Positions 16,595 to 24,515 of a DNA stretch of 64,000 bases are shown one piece after another; the first letter of the stretch is position 1; each line of letters begins with the position of its first letter. The notes below the pieces were generated by a model, which did not search any database, was not told where the DNA came from, and saw only the letters and a program-made list of their open reading frames with translations. Both the position numbers and the translations under genes were made by a program. Source of the stretch: Corallococcus macrosporus (GTDB lineage Bacteria > Myxococcota > Myxococcia > Myxococcales > Myxococcaceae); contig NZ_JAFIMU010000007.1 in assembly GCF_017302985.1 (NCBI RefSeq), positions 1,736,001 to 1,800,000 of the forward strand. Direction: 5' to 3'.

Positions 16595-17857
16595 TCAGGG
16601 CTGGATTTCGCGAACACTCAGCCACTTGAAGTCCACGTCCGTGGCGTTGTCCCAGCGGAACACCGCGAGGGGGCCGCCCCAGGTGATGGGCATGCCCGCC
16701 ACGGCGCCGCCGCAGTGTCCAGCGTCTCCGCCCCACTTGCCCGCGTCGGTGTATTCGGAGGCCTTCTTCCACGTCACCCGGTCCGCGTTCTCGTTGACGT
16801 ACAGCTCCAGCTTCACGGCGGGCTGGCCGCTGACGGTGACGTTGCGCATGACGGCCTTGAAGCCCACCCAGCGGCCCTTGAGCGCGGAGGTGGCCGTGAC
16901 GTACGGCGTCTGTTCGTAGGAGACGTGCCACGTCTCCTTCTCCCAGCGCGCGCGGCCGTCGTAGTGCAGGCCCGCCTTGTAGCTGCTGCCCTCGCAGCCG
17001 GAGTGGTCGTCGTTGTGCTTCCCACCGCGCGCGTACCAAGCGAAGTTGTCCTTCACGTCGCCCACCGCGTTGACCTTCACGAAGCCGGTCATCTCGATGT
17101 TCTTCCAGTCGTTCGGCGCCTGCATGTAGCCACGGCTCGCGAGCACGTCCCGGTCGTAGGTGGGAATCTTCCGGTCGTCATAGCCCGTGGACGTGAAGAC
17201 GCTCATCCGCACCTGCTTGTCCCTCATCTTCCAGGAGCCGTCGCTGTTGCGCGTGATGGAGTCCTGCGGGTCGAAGCGCGCGTCCGCCAGCGCGTTGTCC
17301 GCCAGCGTCCACGCCTCGCCTCCGGACTTGGAGGGATAGAGCTGGGTGACGCCGAAGCGGTCCTTGCCAGCCGTGGGCGTGGCGGGGCCCGTGAGGGCGG
17401 CCCACTCCGCGATGCTGGCCCAGGTGTTGACGGAGTTGCCGTTGACGGTGACGCGCACGTAGCGGGCGTTGCGCGCGGTGAAGCTGTAGCGCTCGAAGTT
17501 GGCGGTGGTGCCGGACGACGTTCGGGAGACGGCGGTGGACCAGGTGCTGCCGTCCGTGGACGTGGCGATGACGAACGTGTTGGTGCGCTCGTCGCCCCGG
17601 TGCCAGGCGATGTCCACCGCGGACAGCGACTTCACGCTGCCCAGGTCGCCCCGGAGCCACTGCCCCACGCCGTCGCTGGACCAGCGCGTGGTGAGGTTGC
17701 CGTCGATGGTGGCGGACGGAAGGTTGCCGTCGTTCCCGCTGGCGGTGACGGCGGTGAAGCCCGACGCGGCGAGCGCCGGCGCCGAAGCCCCGAAGAAGAG
17801 GAGCGCGCTCGCGGTGCGGACGTGACGCTTCCACGGCGATGGATGAGCTGGCGACAA
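16595..17857 (-). CDS. Secreted F5/8 type C (discoidin) domain protein
   Basis: A 420-residue exported protein. A signal peptide (TASALLFFGASAPALAASG) is followed at about 35-150 by an F5/8 type C domain (NDGNLPSATIDGNLTTRWSS, ...YVRVTVNGNS...), a carbohydrate-binding jelly roll. The C-terminal about 260 residues (GVTQLYPSKSGGEAWTL...) are rich in Trp, Tyr and Asp and resemble the beta-sandwich part of secreted polysaccharide-acting proteins, but I see no decisive catalytic motif. A role in binding or degrading an extracellular glycan is inferred. The start is a TTG at 17857 preceded by AGGAGGAAA, which is better than any ATG nearby. It lies 148 nt downstream of treZ on the same strand. Confidence 0.75.
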   Translation of the reverse strand: MSPAHPSPWKRHVRTASALLFFGASAPALAASGFTAVTASGNDGNLPSATIDGNLTTRWSSDGVGQWLRGDLGSVKSLSAVDIAWHRGDERTNTFVIATSTDGSTWSTAVSRTSSGTTANFERYSFTARNARYVRVTVNGNSVNTWASIAEWAALTGPATPTAGKDRFGVTQLYPSKSGGEAWTLADNALADARFDPQDSITRNSDGSWKMRDKQVRMSVFTSTGYDDRKIPTYDRDVLASRGYMQAPNDWKNIEMTGFVKVNAVGDVKDNFAWYARGGKHNDDHSGCEGSSYKAGLHYDGRARWEKETWHVSYEQTPYVTATSALKGRWVGFKAVMRNVTVSGQPAVKLELYVNENADRVTWKKASEYTDAGKWGGDAGHCGGAVAGMPITWGGPLAVFRWDNATDVDFKWLSVREIQP

Positions 17858-17939
17858 GGTGTTTCCTCCTGGCGGCCGAGTACCGGCCTGCCTCCGAGGG
17901 CATTCCTTGTCGTTGCCTGTTTCACGGATGGAAGAAGCG

Positions 17940-17974
17940 GCGGCCCGCCTCCCTGCTCACGGGAAACGGGCCGC
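17940..17974 (-). terminator. Hairpin after treZ
   Basis: The arms GCGGCCCG and CGGGCCGC (8 bp, 19-nt loop) lie 32 nt beyond the treZ stop, before the TTG start of the discoidin gene. Weak to moderate terminator candidate. Confidence 0.3.
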
Positions 17975-18005
17975 GCGTGAAACCGTGTCTGTCCTTGCGT
18001 GCGGG

Positions 18006-19853
18006 CTACTCGCGCAGCTTCACCACCGCCGCGGACGGGCCCTCCAGACGCACGACGTTGCCGGTGAGCGGAGAGCCCTCCACGGTGCCGCCGTAGCGCG
18101 GGTTCTCACTCCACGCGACGATGCCCGCGCTCGCGTGCGGGGGCAGCGTGTGCACCAGCGAGCCCCGGAGGTTCACGATGACGAGCAGCGTGTCCCCTTC
18201 CGCGCGGCGCTCCAGCACGAACGCGTCCGGGCCCAGCGCTCTCGCGTCGTGCGTGCCCTGCTTGCTGGTGAGCACGGGCTCCGTGGCGCGCAGGCGCAGG
18301 AGTTCCTTGTAGAGTGTGTGCACGCCCCGGGCATCCACGCCGTCCAGCTCGTCCCAGTCCAGCGTGGAGCGGGTGAAGGTGTCACGGGCCTGCGGGTCCG
18401 GCACCTCCTCGCCCTTGAAGCGGGAGAAGCCGGCGAACTCCTTGCGGCGCCCTTCGGTGACGAGCTTGCCCAGCTCCGCGTTGTGGTCCGTGAAGTAGAG
18501 GAACGGCGTGCGCGCGTTCCACTCCTGGCCCATGAAGAGCAGCGGCGTGAAGGGCGACAGGAGCAAGAGCGTGCTCATGGCGCGGTAGGCGGCCGGGGAC
18601 ACGTCCTCCGCCAGGCGGTTTCCGAAGGGCCGGTTGCCCACCTGGTCGTGGTTCTGGATGCAGTGGACGAAGTGCCACGGCCCCAGCCCCTTCGGGTCCG
18701 TGCCGCGCGCGTGGCCCAGGTTCTTCGACTTCTGGCCCGTGTAGAACCAGCCCTGCCGCAGCGTCGCGGCCAGGTCCTCCGCGCTGCCGGTGTAGTCCTG
18801 GTAGTAGCCCTCGTGGTCGCCCGCGAAGGCGCGCCGCAGCTGGTGGTGCAGGTCATCCGCCCAGACGCCGTCCAGGCCATAGCCGCCCTCGGACGCGGGC
18901 GTGACGAGCTTGCGCTCGTTGCGCTCATCCTCCGCGATGACGACGACGCGGCGGCCGGAACCCGCGGCGTGGGCGCGCTCGACAATCTCCGCCAGCAGGT
19001 GCGGCTGGCCGTCATCCACGATGGCGTGCGCGGCGTCCAGGCGCAGGCCGTCCGCGTGGTAGTCGCGGATCCACATCTCCACGTTGGAGAGCACCAGCGA
19101 GCGCACGAAGCGGCTGCCCTCGCTGTCGTAGTTCACCGCGTCGCCCCAGGGCGTGTGGTGCTTGCCGGTGAAGTAGTGCGGCGAGTACGCGCGCAGGTAG
19201 TTCCCGTCCGGCCCGAAGTGGTTGTAGACGGCGTCGATGAGCACCGCGAGCCCGTGCGCGTGCGCCGCGTCGATGAGCTTGCGCAGCCCCTTGGGTCCGC
19301 CGTAGGTGGCCTGCGGCGCGAAGAGGTCCACGCCGTCGTAGCCCCAGTTGCGGGCGCCCGGGAAGCTGGCCAGCGGCAGGAGCTCCAGCGTGTTCACGCC
19401 CAGCTCGCGCAGGTGGGCCAGCTTCGGGATGAACGCCTCGAAGGTGCCCTCCGGCGTGGCGGTGCCCACGTGCACCTCGTAGATGACCAGCGCTTGCGGA
19501 TCCGGCCCCTTCCAGTGCGAGTCCGTCCAGCCGTGGTCCGCGCTGACGACCTCCGACGGGCCGTGCACGCCCTTGGGTTGCGAGCGCGACCACGGGTCGG
19601 GGAACGGGTCTCCGCCGTCCACGCTGAGCTTGTAGCGCGCGCCCTCGCCCAGGTCCGGCAGCGCGGCGCCGAAGCAGCCGTCCGCCTCCGGGGTGAGCGG
19701 CAGCTTGCGCAGCACGCGGTCCTCCGCGTCGTAGAGCACCACGTCCACGCCCTTGTGGCCCGGCGCCCAGACGCGCCAGCGCACCGTGGAACCACCCTCC
19801 ACCCACGCGCCCAGCCGGGGCGCCTGGGACCGTCCTTCAGTCGTATGAGCCAT
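18006..19853 (-). CDS. treZ: Malto-oligosyltrehalose trehalohydrolase
   Basis: A 615-residue GH13 enzyme. It has an N-terminal beta-sandwich (VRWRVWAPGHKGVDVVLYD) and then the catalytic barrel from about residue 110. The GH13 motifs are intact: AVYNHFGPDG, the nucleophile in GLRLDAAHAI, the acid/base Glu in VVVIAEDERN, and the transition-state Asp in IQNHDQVGNR. The opening VYEVHVGTATPEGTF and the ELLPLASFPGARNWGYDG stretch match TreZ rather than glycogen branching enzyme. It releases trehalose from maltooligosyl-trehalose in the TreY/TreZ route. TreY and TreX are not adjacent; MalQ lies 20 kb away. The ATG at 19853 has a weak AGGGA site. Confidence 0.9.
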   Translation of the reverse strand: MAHTTEGRSQAPRLGAWVEGGSTVRWRVWAPGHKGVDVVLYDAEDRVLRKLPLTPEADGCFGAALPDLGEGARYKLSVDGGDPFPDPWSRSQPKGVHGPSEVVSADHGWTDSHWKGPDPQALVIYEVHVGTATPEGTFEAFIPKLAHLRELGVNTLELLPLASFPGARNWGYDGVDLFAPQATYGGPKGLRKLIDAAHAHGLAVLIDAVYNHFGPDGNYLRAYSPHYFTGKHHTPWGDAVNYDSEGSRFVRSLVLSNVEMWIRDYHADGLRLDAAHAIVDDGQPHLLAEIVERAHAAGSGRRVVVIAEDERNERKLVTPASEGGYGLDGVWADDLHHQLRRAFAGDHEGYYQDYTGSAEDLAATLRQGWFYTGQKSKNLGHARGTDPKGLGPWHFVHCIQNHDQVGNRPFGNRLAEDVSPAAYRAMSTLLLLSPFTPLLFMGQEWNARTPFLYFTDHNAELGKLVTEGRRKEFAGFSRFKGEEVPDPQARDTFTRSTLDWDELDGVDARGVHTLYKELLRLRATEPVLTSKQGTHDARALGPDAFVLERRAEGDTLLVIVNLRGSLVHTLPPHASAGIVAWSENPRYGGTVEGSPLTGNVVRLEGPSAAVVKLRE

Positions 19854-20074
19854 GTCGTGTCCCTGTTAATCCCCCAGCGTGGACACGGGGAGCACCCCCT
19901 GGACCGGAGTCCCACCGCTGTTCACGGGCCGACCTCTGGGGGGCCACGAGTGCGGACCGGCGGACGGAGGGCCGCATGCCCTGCGCCGAGCGGGGATGGC
20001 TTGTGGCGCCCGGGCACGTCCCGGATGATGGGGCGCCCCCGCCGAAGCCTGGCCCGCTCCTGGAGCCCACCGCG

Positions 20075-21223
20075 ATGTCTCCCCGTTCCGGCGTCGAACC
20101 CTCCGCCTTCCCCGAAGGCCCGCCCATCCAGGAGCGCGTGTCCTCGCTGGAGGTGCTGTCGCCGAAGGAGATCGACGCGCGCCTGGGAGACCTGGGCTAC
20201 CGGGGCCAGCCCGAGGCCCGCCGCGCGGCGTCCGTGCTCGCGTACCGCCACCTGCGCCGCATCCGCCGGCTGTACCTGGAGGGGCTGGAGCCGGAGCCCG
20301 GCACCCGCGAGAACGCCCTCTTCCTGGGCCCCACCGGCTCCGGCAAGACGTTCCTCGTGGAGCTGATGTTCCGCGAAATCCTCGGCGTGCCCACCGTGCT
20401 CGCGGACGCCACCCAGTTCTCCGAAACGGGCTACGTGGGCGACGACGTGAGCACGCTGCTCTCCCGCCTCTACGAGGCCGCGGAGCGCGACGCGGAGTGG
20501 GCCTCCTGCGGCGTCATCTGCATGGACGAGTTCGACAAGCTCGCCACCAGCCGCTCCGACAGCCGCTTCTCCGGCCAGCAGACCACCAAGGACGTGAGCG
20601 GCTTTGGCGTGCAGCGCAGCCTCTTGCACCTGCTGTCCGCGGCCCAGGCCACCTTCCCGCCGGACTTCGGCTTCACCAGCCGGATCCGCTCCGAATCCCT
20701 GGACATGGGCTGCATCACCTTCATCGCCTGCGGCGCCTTCAGCGGCTTCCGGGGCACCGCGGAGACCATGGCCCACGTGGAGCGCGTGGGCTTCGGCCGC
20801 GAGCCGGGCAAGGGCGGGCAGAAGGACCTGGAGTCCATCGCCACGCGCATCACCGAGGAGCACCTGGAGAACACGACGGCATTCTCCCGCTACGGCTTCA
20901 TCCCGGAGCTCATCGGCCGCTTCAACCGGCTGGTGTCCTTCGCGCCGCTGGACGCGGCCACGCTGGGGGACATCCTCCAGGACAACGTGCTGCGCACCTG
21001 GGAGCGCGAGTTCGCCCACGAGGGCCTCCAGCTCTCCGTGGACCCCGCCGTGCGCGAGTGGATCGTCGCCCGCGCCATCAAGCGCGAGACGGGCGCCCGC
21101 GGCCTGCGCACCGCCCTGGCCCCCGCGCTGGAGCAGGCCGCGTACGAACACTTCGGCCACGGCAAGGCCGCCACGGTGCGCCTGGTCCTGAAGGACGATG
21201 CCGTGACGACCGTGCGCGACTGA
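20075..21223 (+). CDS. ClpX-like AAA+ ATPase lacking the zinc-binding domain
   Basis: A 382-residue AAA+ protein. It has Walker A GPTGSGKT near 88, Walker B GVICMDEFDKLA near 152, a sensor/arginine region ELIGRFNRLVSFAPL, and sensor 2 ETGARGLRTAL near the C-terminus. The order and the ADATQFSETGYVGDDV stretch match ClpX, whose DATxLTEAGYVGEDV is very similar. The Cys4 zinc finger of true ClpX is missing and is replaced by about 45 unrelated residues; an insertion after the Walker B region (SRFSGQQTTKDVSGFG) is also unusual. Without the zinc domain, SspB-type adaptor binding would be lost. The start ATG at 20075 follows a GGAG site. It is divergent from treZ. The partner protease is unknown. 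Confidence 0.8.
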   Translation: MSPRSGVEPSAFPEGPPIQERVSSLEVLSPKEIDARLGDLGYRGQPEARRAASVLAYRHLRRIRRLYLEGLEPEPGTRENALFLGPTGSGKTFLVELMFREILGVPTVLADATQFSETGYVGDDVSTLLSRLYEAAERDAEWASCGVICMDEFDKLATSRSDSRFSGQQTTKDVSGFGVQRSLLHLLSAAQATFPPDFGFTSRIRSESLDMGCITFIACGAFSGFRGTAETMAHVERVGFGREPGKGGQKDLESIATRITEEHLENTTAFSRYGFIPELIGRFNRLVSFAPLDAATLGDILQDNVLRTWEREFAHEGLQLSVDPAVREWIVARAIKRETGARGLRTALAPALEQAAYEHFGHGKAATVRLVLKDDAVTTVRD

Positions 21224-21355
21224 GCCGGAGCAGCAGCCGACGTGCCGGGGCCCGGTCCGCGGGGTCCCCGGAGCGTCGTTCAGCCGGGCCCGTCCTTCAC
21301 CCGCGAGTCAGACGCCTTACGGTTGAGGCACACGACAGGCACGCGGAGGCGGCCC

Positions 21356-21733
21356 ATGGCGCACATCAACCAGGAAATCCCCCGGGAGCAGTGGGCGAGC
21401 TACCTCGCCGGCATCAGCAAGCAGTCCGCGACGCAGTGGGTGCGCGTGGAGTCCATCGACGCGGACACGGGCGACCAGCCCCTGGCCGACCGCCTGCCCC
21501 TGGTGGACATCTCCCTGGAGACGAAGGGCAGCGACTCCGGCGCGGTGCAGATCATCGTGGGCCGCGAGGACGAGCGCATCACCCACCGCATCCTCGAACC
21601 GGACCTGCTCGTCGCGGAGCTGGACAGCCAGAGCGGCGCGCTGGAGTGCCTGGAGATTGGCGAGCGCGGCGGCAAGACGCTCATCTTCTTCGAGCGCCCC
21701 TCCGAGGTCGACGAGGTCAGCGCCCGCTTCTAG
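21356..21733 (+). CDS. DUF5335 family protein
   Basis: A 125-residue soluble protein matching the DUF5335 pattern: an opening IPREQWASYLAGISKQ, a strand RLPLVDISLETKG, then AVQIIVGREDERITHRI with the conserved HxI, and the final ECLEIGERGGKTLIFFERP. The function of the family is not known. The ATG at 21356 is preceded by GGAGG at 6 nt. It follows the ClpX-like gene by 132 nt on the same strand and converges with the metalloprotease gene. Confidence 0.75.
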   Translation: MAHINQEIPREQWASYLAGISKQSATQWVRVESIDADTGDQPLADRLPLVDISLETKGSDSGAVQIIVGREDERITHRILEPDLLVAELDSQSGALECLEIGERGGKTLIFFERPSEVDEVSARF

Positions 21734-21805
21734 AAACGGCACGGGGCCAGCGGGAGCGCGTTGACGCCCCCACCAGCCCCTGCCCCCTCAAGGGTGCTGC
21801 TCAGC

Positions 21806-22621
21806 TCACGGGTACAGCGCGCGGGCGCCCTGCTTGTCCAGGGTCGTCAGCACGAGGTCGCCCGTCTGGGTGCCGTTGCACTGCGGGTAGTGCATGACCG
21901 AGGCGCGGTCGTAGGTGGAGGTCAGCGCACGCCACTGGCTGTCCTCGTAGCAGCCGCTCGCGGTGGAGCGGGTGTGCTCGTGGCGGAAGCCCAGCGTGTG
22001 GCCCAGCTCGTGGCGCAGGATGCCCGTCAGGGTCCAGGGCGACAGGTTGCCGAAGGCGCTGCTGTCCACCAGGACGTTGCGGCCGGAGCGGCTGGAGTTC
22101 GGGAAGAACGCGCGCGCCACGTAGGACTGGCCGGACACCGGACGGATGTCGAACAGCACGCCCGTCTGGGACGCGGTGCAGGACGCGTCGTACTGGGACA
22201 GGTAGGTGAAGTTGACGCTCGCGGTGGCCTCCCAGGCCGCCGTCGCGCTCGCCATCGCGTTCACCATCTTGGTCTTGTTGGTGCCGAAGTTGTTGCTGAT
22301 GCAGTAGGTCAGGTTCAGCTTCTGGGTGCTGCTCCACTTGATGTCGCCGCCGATGTAGTACACGGCCAGGCCATCCTGGGACTTGCCCAGCTGCGCCTCG
22401 ACGACGTTGTGGAAGTAGGCCTTGAGCTCCTCCTCGGAATCCAGCGCCTCGTCACCGTTGACGATGATCTTCCCGCCCTCCCACGGCTCGCGGTAGGCGT
22501 TCGCCTGGAACTCCTCCCACGTGGGCTTGACCTCGGACTCCTGCGCCGCCTCGGGACCACCACACGCGGCACCGAGCAGCGAGACACCGGCCAGCATCGC
22601 AACAGAGCGGAACTTGAGCAT
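21806..22621 (-). CDS. Astacin-like zinc metalloprotease lipoprotein
   Basis: A 271-residue protein with a lipoprotein signal (AGVSLLGAACGG; lipobox cysteine about 20). The zinc site HELGHTLGFRHEH lies near residue 205, and a metzincin Met-turn SVMHYP near 243. The HExxHxxGFxHE pattern is that of the astacin/M12 type. The mature part begins with a helical pro-like region (PTWEEFQANAYREPWEGGK) that may inhibit the enzyme. It would act at the outer membrane or outside the cell as an endopeptidase, in keeping with the predatory lifestyle of these bacteria (inference). The ATG at 22621 has an AGGAAGAG ribosome site. Confidence 0.88.
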   Translation of the reverse strand: MLKFRSVAMLAGVSLLGAACGGPEAAQESEVKPTWEEFQANAYREPWEGGKIIVNGDEALDSEEELKAYFHNVVEAQLGKSQDGLAVYYIGGDIKWSSTQKLNLTYCISNNFGTNKTKMVNAMASATAAWEATASVNFTYLSQYDASCTASQTGVLFDIRPVSGQSYVARAFFPNSSRSGRNVLVDSSAFGNLSPWTLTGILRHELGHTLGFRHEHTRSTASGCYEDSQWRALTSTYDRASVMHYPQCNGTQTGDLVLTTLDKQGARALYP

Positions 22622-22828
22622 CGGGAACTCTTCCTGTGTGCTTCGGGGGATGCGCGGCTACCGCCTGGCCTTCCCGCCAGCCGCGGGCCGCGCGCCGGGC
22701 CATTCAGCAACTGCCGGGCCAACGGCGTTTCACAGGAGAAAAACAGGAAACGCGGGGATCTCTGGAGCACCCCCGCTCCAGCCCGTTCCTCGTCAACCGT
22801 CACTTGACGTGACGTTCACAATTCCAAG

Positions 22829-22855
22829 CCCGGGAAAGGATTAGGCTTTCCCGGG
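22829..22855. terminator. Perfect 10-bp hairpin (first of a tandem pair)
   Basis: CCCGGGAAAG pairs with CTTTCCCGGG around a 7-nt loop. It lies between the start of the metalloprotease gene and the stop of the metallo-beta-lactamase-fold gene. With the next hairpin it forms a tandem pair of terminator-like stems, which would shield the protease promoter region from read-through. Confidence 0.5.
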
Positions 22856-22861
22856 AGGAGG

Positions 22862-22888
22862 CCCGCTGTCCGAGAAAGGGACAGCGGG
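22862..22888. terminator. Perfect 10-bp hairpin (second of a tandem pair)
   Basis: CCCGCTGTCC pairs with GGACAGCGGG around a 7-nt loop, 20 nt beyond the stop of the minus-strand metallo-beta-lactamase-fold gene. It is the more likely terminator of that gene; a T-rich tail is absent. Confidence 0.5.
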
Positions 22889-22908
22889 GTGTCCTGATTC
22901 AGGTCACC

Positions 22909-24303
22909 CTAGAGGATGGCCCGGCGCATCTTCCAGTAGGTCTCCTTGGCCATGCGGAAGGTGTTGGAGCCGGGGGGCAGGAGCGTGCGCAGCAGCTCCG
23001 CGGACTGAATCTGGAGGGGGCGCACGCAGTGGGCATCCAGTTGGTGGCGCAGGTAGCCCACCATGTCGCGGCTCTTGTACTCGTTGAAGTAGTTGCGCAG
23101 CTCCGCCGCGGTGCGGGCCTTGCCGTTGTCCGCGTACTTGGCGACGTAGGGGCTGAAGTCCGGATAGAGGCTGCCCTTGCCGAAGCCGCCGTGCACGGTG
23201 GTCTTCATGAAGTTGCCGATGAGCAGGTCGTCGAACACCTGGTACTTCACGGCGGTCATCAGCGAGTTGCGGGGCGCCTCGAAGGTGATGCCCTTGTGGA
23301 AGCGGCGCTTGTTGAACTCGATGACGTGCTCCTTGCCGCCCACGCGGAAGCGCAGGAAGTCCAGCACGGTGCCCAGGTGCTCGACGGCGCGGAAGTACTG
23401 CTCCAGCTCTTTCGCCTCGTCCGCGTCCAGGCACTCGCTCCAGTCATCCCCGTACGCCTTGGGGTCCACCGGCTTGATGGCGCGCTCCTTGGGGTTGATG
23501 GAGACGGAGGAGTCGTTGGTGAAGTCGTGGCGCAGGAAGGCCGGGAGCATCTCGCAGGTGTTGGAGGCGAAGCCCCGCGCGTAGTCCGGCAGCGTGGTGG
23601 TGTACTCGGAGCACCAGACGCTGTCCGCGCGCTGGTACTTGTGCATGGAGCTGAAGGGGACGAAGTAGCGCACGCCGTACGTCTCCGCCATGCGCGCAAT
23701 CGTTTGTCCCACGGGCGTCTTCGCCGCGGCGTACGGGAGGATGCGGTTCCCGTCCTCGGTGAAGAAGTTCATCATGTCCGCGTCGCCGTAGCCGGACAGG
23801 GCCAGCAGGTACGTCTCGCTGTACTCCTTGATGACCCGGCGCACGAAGCGGCCCTGGCCGCGGTCCCCGGCGTCGTTGAGGTTGACGATGAGCCGCCCGC
23901 CCACCTCCACGAGCAGCACCGCGTCCTGGTTCACGTCCGGCAGGCACAGCACGCGAATGCGCGGGGACAGGCGCGTCCACTGACGGTCCTGGAGCACCTG
24001 GACGCGGAAGCCCGCCTCGCGCAGGTCATCCCGGATGCGGCCGCCCACGTGGTTGGGGACGAGCAGCGTGCGCGTGCGCAGCTTCTCCAGCGACGCCATG
24101 CTCAGGTGGTCCGGGTGGCCGTGCGACAGCCACACGTAGGGGCAGTCGATGATGGCCTGGCGCTGCGCGTCCGGAACCTCATGGGACAGCGTCCAGCTGC
24201 CGAAGTACGCGTCCCCGTCCGTCCAGGGGTCGGTCACCAGCACCGGACCGTTGTCGTGACAGATGAGTGTGGCGTTGCCAATCGTCTCGAAGCCCAGCTC
24301 CAT
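22909..24303 (-). CDS. Large metallo-beta-lactamase-fold hydrolase
   Basis: A 464-residue protein with an N-terminal MBL-fold domain: LGFETIGNATLICHDNGPVLVTDPW, then the metal motif LSHGHPDHLSM near residue 60 and RLIVNLNDAGDR near 140. The second half (about 190-464) has no metal motif and looks like the extended part seen in UlaG or CMP-sialate-hydroxylase-like members (DFLRFRVGGKEHVIEFNKRRFHKG). The substrate is unknown. There is no signal peptide. The ATG at 24303 is chosen because the MBL homology starts right there, although a frame runs 20 codons further upstream. Tandem hairpins follow the gene. Confidence 0.75.
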   Translation of the reverse strand: MELGFETIGNATLICHDNGPVLVTDPWTDGDAYFGSWTLSHEVPDAQRQAIIDCPYVWLSHGHPDHLSMASLEKLRTRTLLVPNHVGGRIRDDLREAGFRVQVLQDRQWTRLSPRIRVLCLPDVNQDAVLLVEVGGRLIVNLNDAGDRGQGRFVRRVIKEYSETYLLALSGYGDADMMNFFTEDGNRILPYAAAKTPVGQTIARMAETYGVRYFVPFSSMHKYQRADSVWCSEYTTTLPDYARGFASNTCEMLPAFLRHDFTNDSSVSINPKERAIKPVDPKAYGDDWSECLDADEAKELEQYFRAVEHLGTVLDFLRFRVGGKEHVIEFNKRRFHKGITFEAPRNSLMTAVKYQVFDDLLIGNFMKTTVHGGFGKGSLYPDFSPYVAKYADNGKARTAAELRNYFNEYKSRDMVGYLRHQLDAHCVRPLQIQSAELLRTLLPPGSNTFRMAKETYWKMRRAIL

Positions 24304-24480
24304 TGCGCGCCCCCTTGAACCCCCACGCCCATCCCAATGCGCGTGTGGACGAGAAGGTGGCACCCGGACTTTTGCCTACAAGCTTGGGAAACAAGCTTCC
24401 CTGCCCGGTTGGTTGCCCTCCGCGCCTGCGACCCAGGAAAGGGCTTTCCCTTGTCAGGCGGTTCGAGGCGGATCCGCGAG

Positions 24481-24510
24481 CGCCCCGTGTCCACCGCGAG
24501 ACACGGGGCG
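24481..24510 (-). terminator. Perfect 11-bp hairpin after the topoisomerase-helicase gene
   Basis: CGCCCCGTGTC pairs with GACACGGGGCG around an 8-nt loop, 5 nt beyond the TAA of the long minus-strand gene. It is a strong stem without a T-run and the likely terminator of that gene. The upstream region of the MBL gene begins here; a repeated ACAAGCTT occurs at 24378 and 24391. Confidence 0.55.
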
Positions 24511-24515
24511 GCCCT

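Noticed and set aside
24378-24398. Repeated ACAAGCTT upstream of the MBL gene as an operator
   Set aside because: Two short copies could be chance. There is no symmetrical spacing and no regulator next to it, so I left it as a note only.
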